Source: Diphasiastrum complanatum (lineage: Eukaryota > Streptophyta > Lycopodiopsida > Lycopodiales > Lycopodiaceae). From it: 64,000 nt of DNA. Under the pieces are notes generated by a model, which did not search any database, was not told the DNA's origin, and was given only the letters and a program-made list of their open reading frames with translations. The stretch is from positions 5,804,647 to 5,868,646 of the forward strand of contig CM055113.1 of assembly GCA_029204225.1 (NCBI GenBank), given 5' to 3'. A program made the translations under genes and the position numbers. Each line of letters opens with the position of its first letter. Within the stretch, counting starts at the first letter, position 1. This document shows positions 63,353-64,000 of the stretch, in pieces.

Positions 63353-64000
63353 TAAAGTGGAGATAACTAAAAGTGATGAACAAAAAATGTTGCTTCTCTC
63401 TCACTATAGGATCCAATAATGGTGTGCTACCATCTCCTATGCAAGATCTTGCAACAAACTGTGAGATGATTCTCTCTAGCTACCTCAATCTCTCCAAAAC
63501 TAGATCTACTTCACATCAAATGATGGAGTATGGGCAAAGTTAGGATCAAACACTCTTAGCACGTGTGAAATACACTAAGAAACCAAATTTGACTTAAATA
63601 CAATGATATTGCATGAAACAAGATGACTAAGGTCTCAAAACAGTGCCTAGATCACATACAGATGAGATTGGTAAGCATTCAACTGTGATTTTGGATCAAA
63701 CAAGCAATCTTTTGACCAAACCAAATGTGTCCACCTAGGTCTAGGTGCCCTACCTAGCCCTCTTCAAAAGCTTATAACTTCTGATTGGCACAACCAAATG
63801 GAAACTGATTGCATCAGAAACTAGACAAAAATAGTTTCAAACAAGCTATCAAGCAAGATGAAAGGATCAAGCATGAAAGAGAACTCTCAATCTGAAATTG
63901 GATGTTCCTCACACATGTCTGAGCACCTAATTCCGTACAGTACCAGGTCAGACACAATCAATGCCCTATTGATCTCCTTTGATCCAAAATTAGACAAGAT
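63353..64000 (-). other. Copia-14 leader, running off the window
   Basis: Non-coding. Resembles 21787-22450 upstream of Copia-4 gag. Contains AGCACGTGTGAAAT near 63558. No primer site is reached before the window ends. Confidence 0.5.

Overview
This is repeat-only nuclear DNA from a land plant. I find no intact host gene, tRNA, rRNA or CRISPR array. The evidence for a plant is the element repertoire. Ty1/copia elements start with a tRNA-iMet-type primer site (TGGTATCAGAGC) directly after the 5' LTR. Ty3/gypsy elements of Athila/Tat type have a tRNA-Asp-like primer site (TTGGCACCGTTGCCG), no visible chromodomain and long leaders. The DNA is AT-rich. I cannot name the species; the depth of nesting suggests a large, retrotransposon-rich genome. 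Labels such as Copia-2 or Gypsy-C are mine and local to this window. LAYOUT: 1-655 degenerate gypsy RNase H. 656-2791 Copia-1 (+), lacking gag and protease, with its 3' LTR cut by Gypsy-A. 2796-5636 Gypsy-A (+): LTR, primer site, leader, gag. 5637-15335 Gypsy-B (-): gag C-terminus, protease, RT and part of RNase H, split by the best-preserved element, Copia-2 (8320-14476, +). 15766-17025 Gypsy-D (+), RNase H and integrase. 17029-18146 Copia-3 (+) 3' end. 18150-23303 Copia-4 (-), nearly full length. 23304-24535 Copia-5 (-) plus dispersed repeat R. 24536-24742 inverted (GA)n LTR of Copia-6. 25390-29439 5' half of Gypsy-C (-). 29440-34107 fragments: an unknown ORF, Copia-7, Gypsy-E protease and Gypsy-F gag. 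34108-36478 repeat R, then Copia-6 (+), whose LTR is mostly (GA)n and (CT)n. 36479-42730 3' half of Gypsy-C (+): RNase H, integrase, a roughly 3 kb accessory coding region, 3' LTR. 42763-43126 a MITE-like element. 43127-44075 Gypsy-G gag (-). 44076-55620 Copia-8 (+), whose 3' LTR is interrupted by Copia-9 (47414-52685) and then Copia-10 (52934-55577), both with target duplications. 55621-57510 Copia-11 and Copia-12 fragments. 57640-58020 a 26-bp minisatellite field. 58110-63083 Copia-13 (-), nearly full length. 63084-64000 gag start and leader of Copia-14 (-). MAIN POINTS: (1) The halves of Copia-6, flanked by halves of repeat R with the same 5-bp target GCATG, and the halves of Gypsy-C both lie in opposite orientations across 24.7-36.5 kb. 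One inversion of about 11.7 kb would put both back head to tail. (2) Gypsy-C carries a long accessory coding region after integrase (conserved-looking N part, Pro/Ser/Thr-rich linker, coiled coil, C-terminal part), preceded by a TATA box and a good start context. It sits in the env/aORF position and I do not recognise it. (3) Copia-6 has an LTR built of opposing (GA)n/(CT)n arms. Copia-8 has a primer site in a 21-bp tandem array. The Gypsy-C LTR has two hairpins with the same loop on different stems. Almost every coding region here is broken by stops, frameshifts or deletions. Copia-2, with LTRs differing at about eight positions, is the youngest datable insertion.
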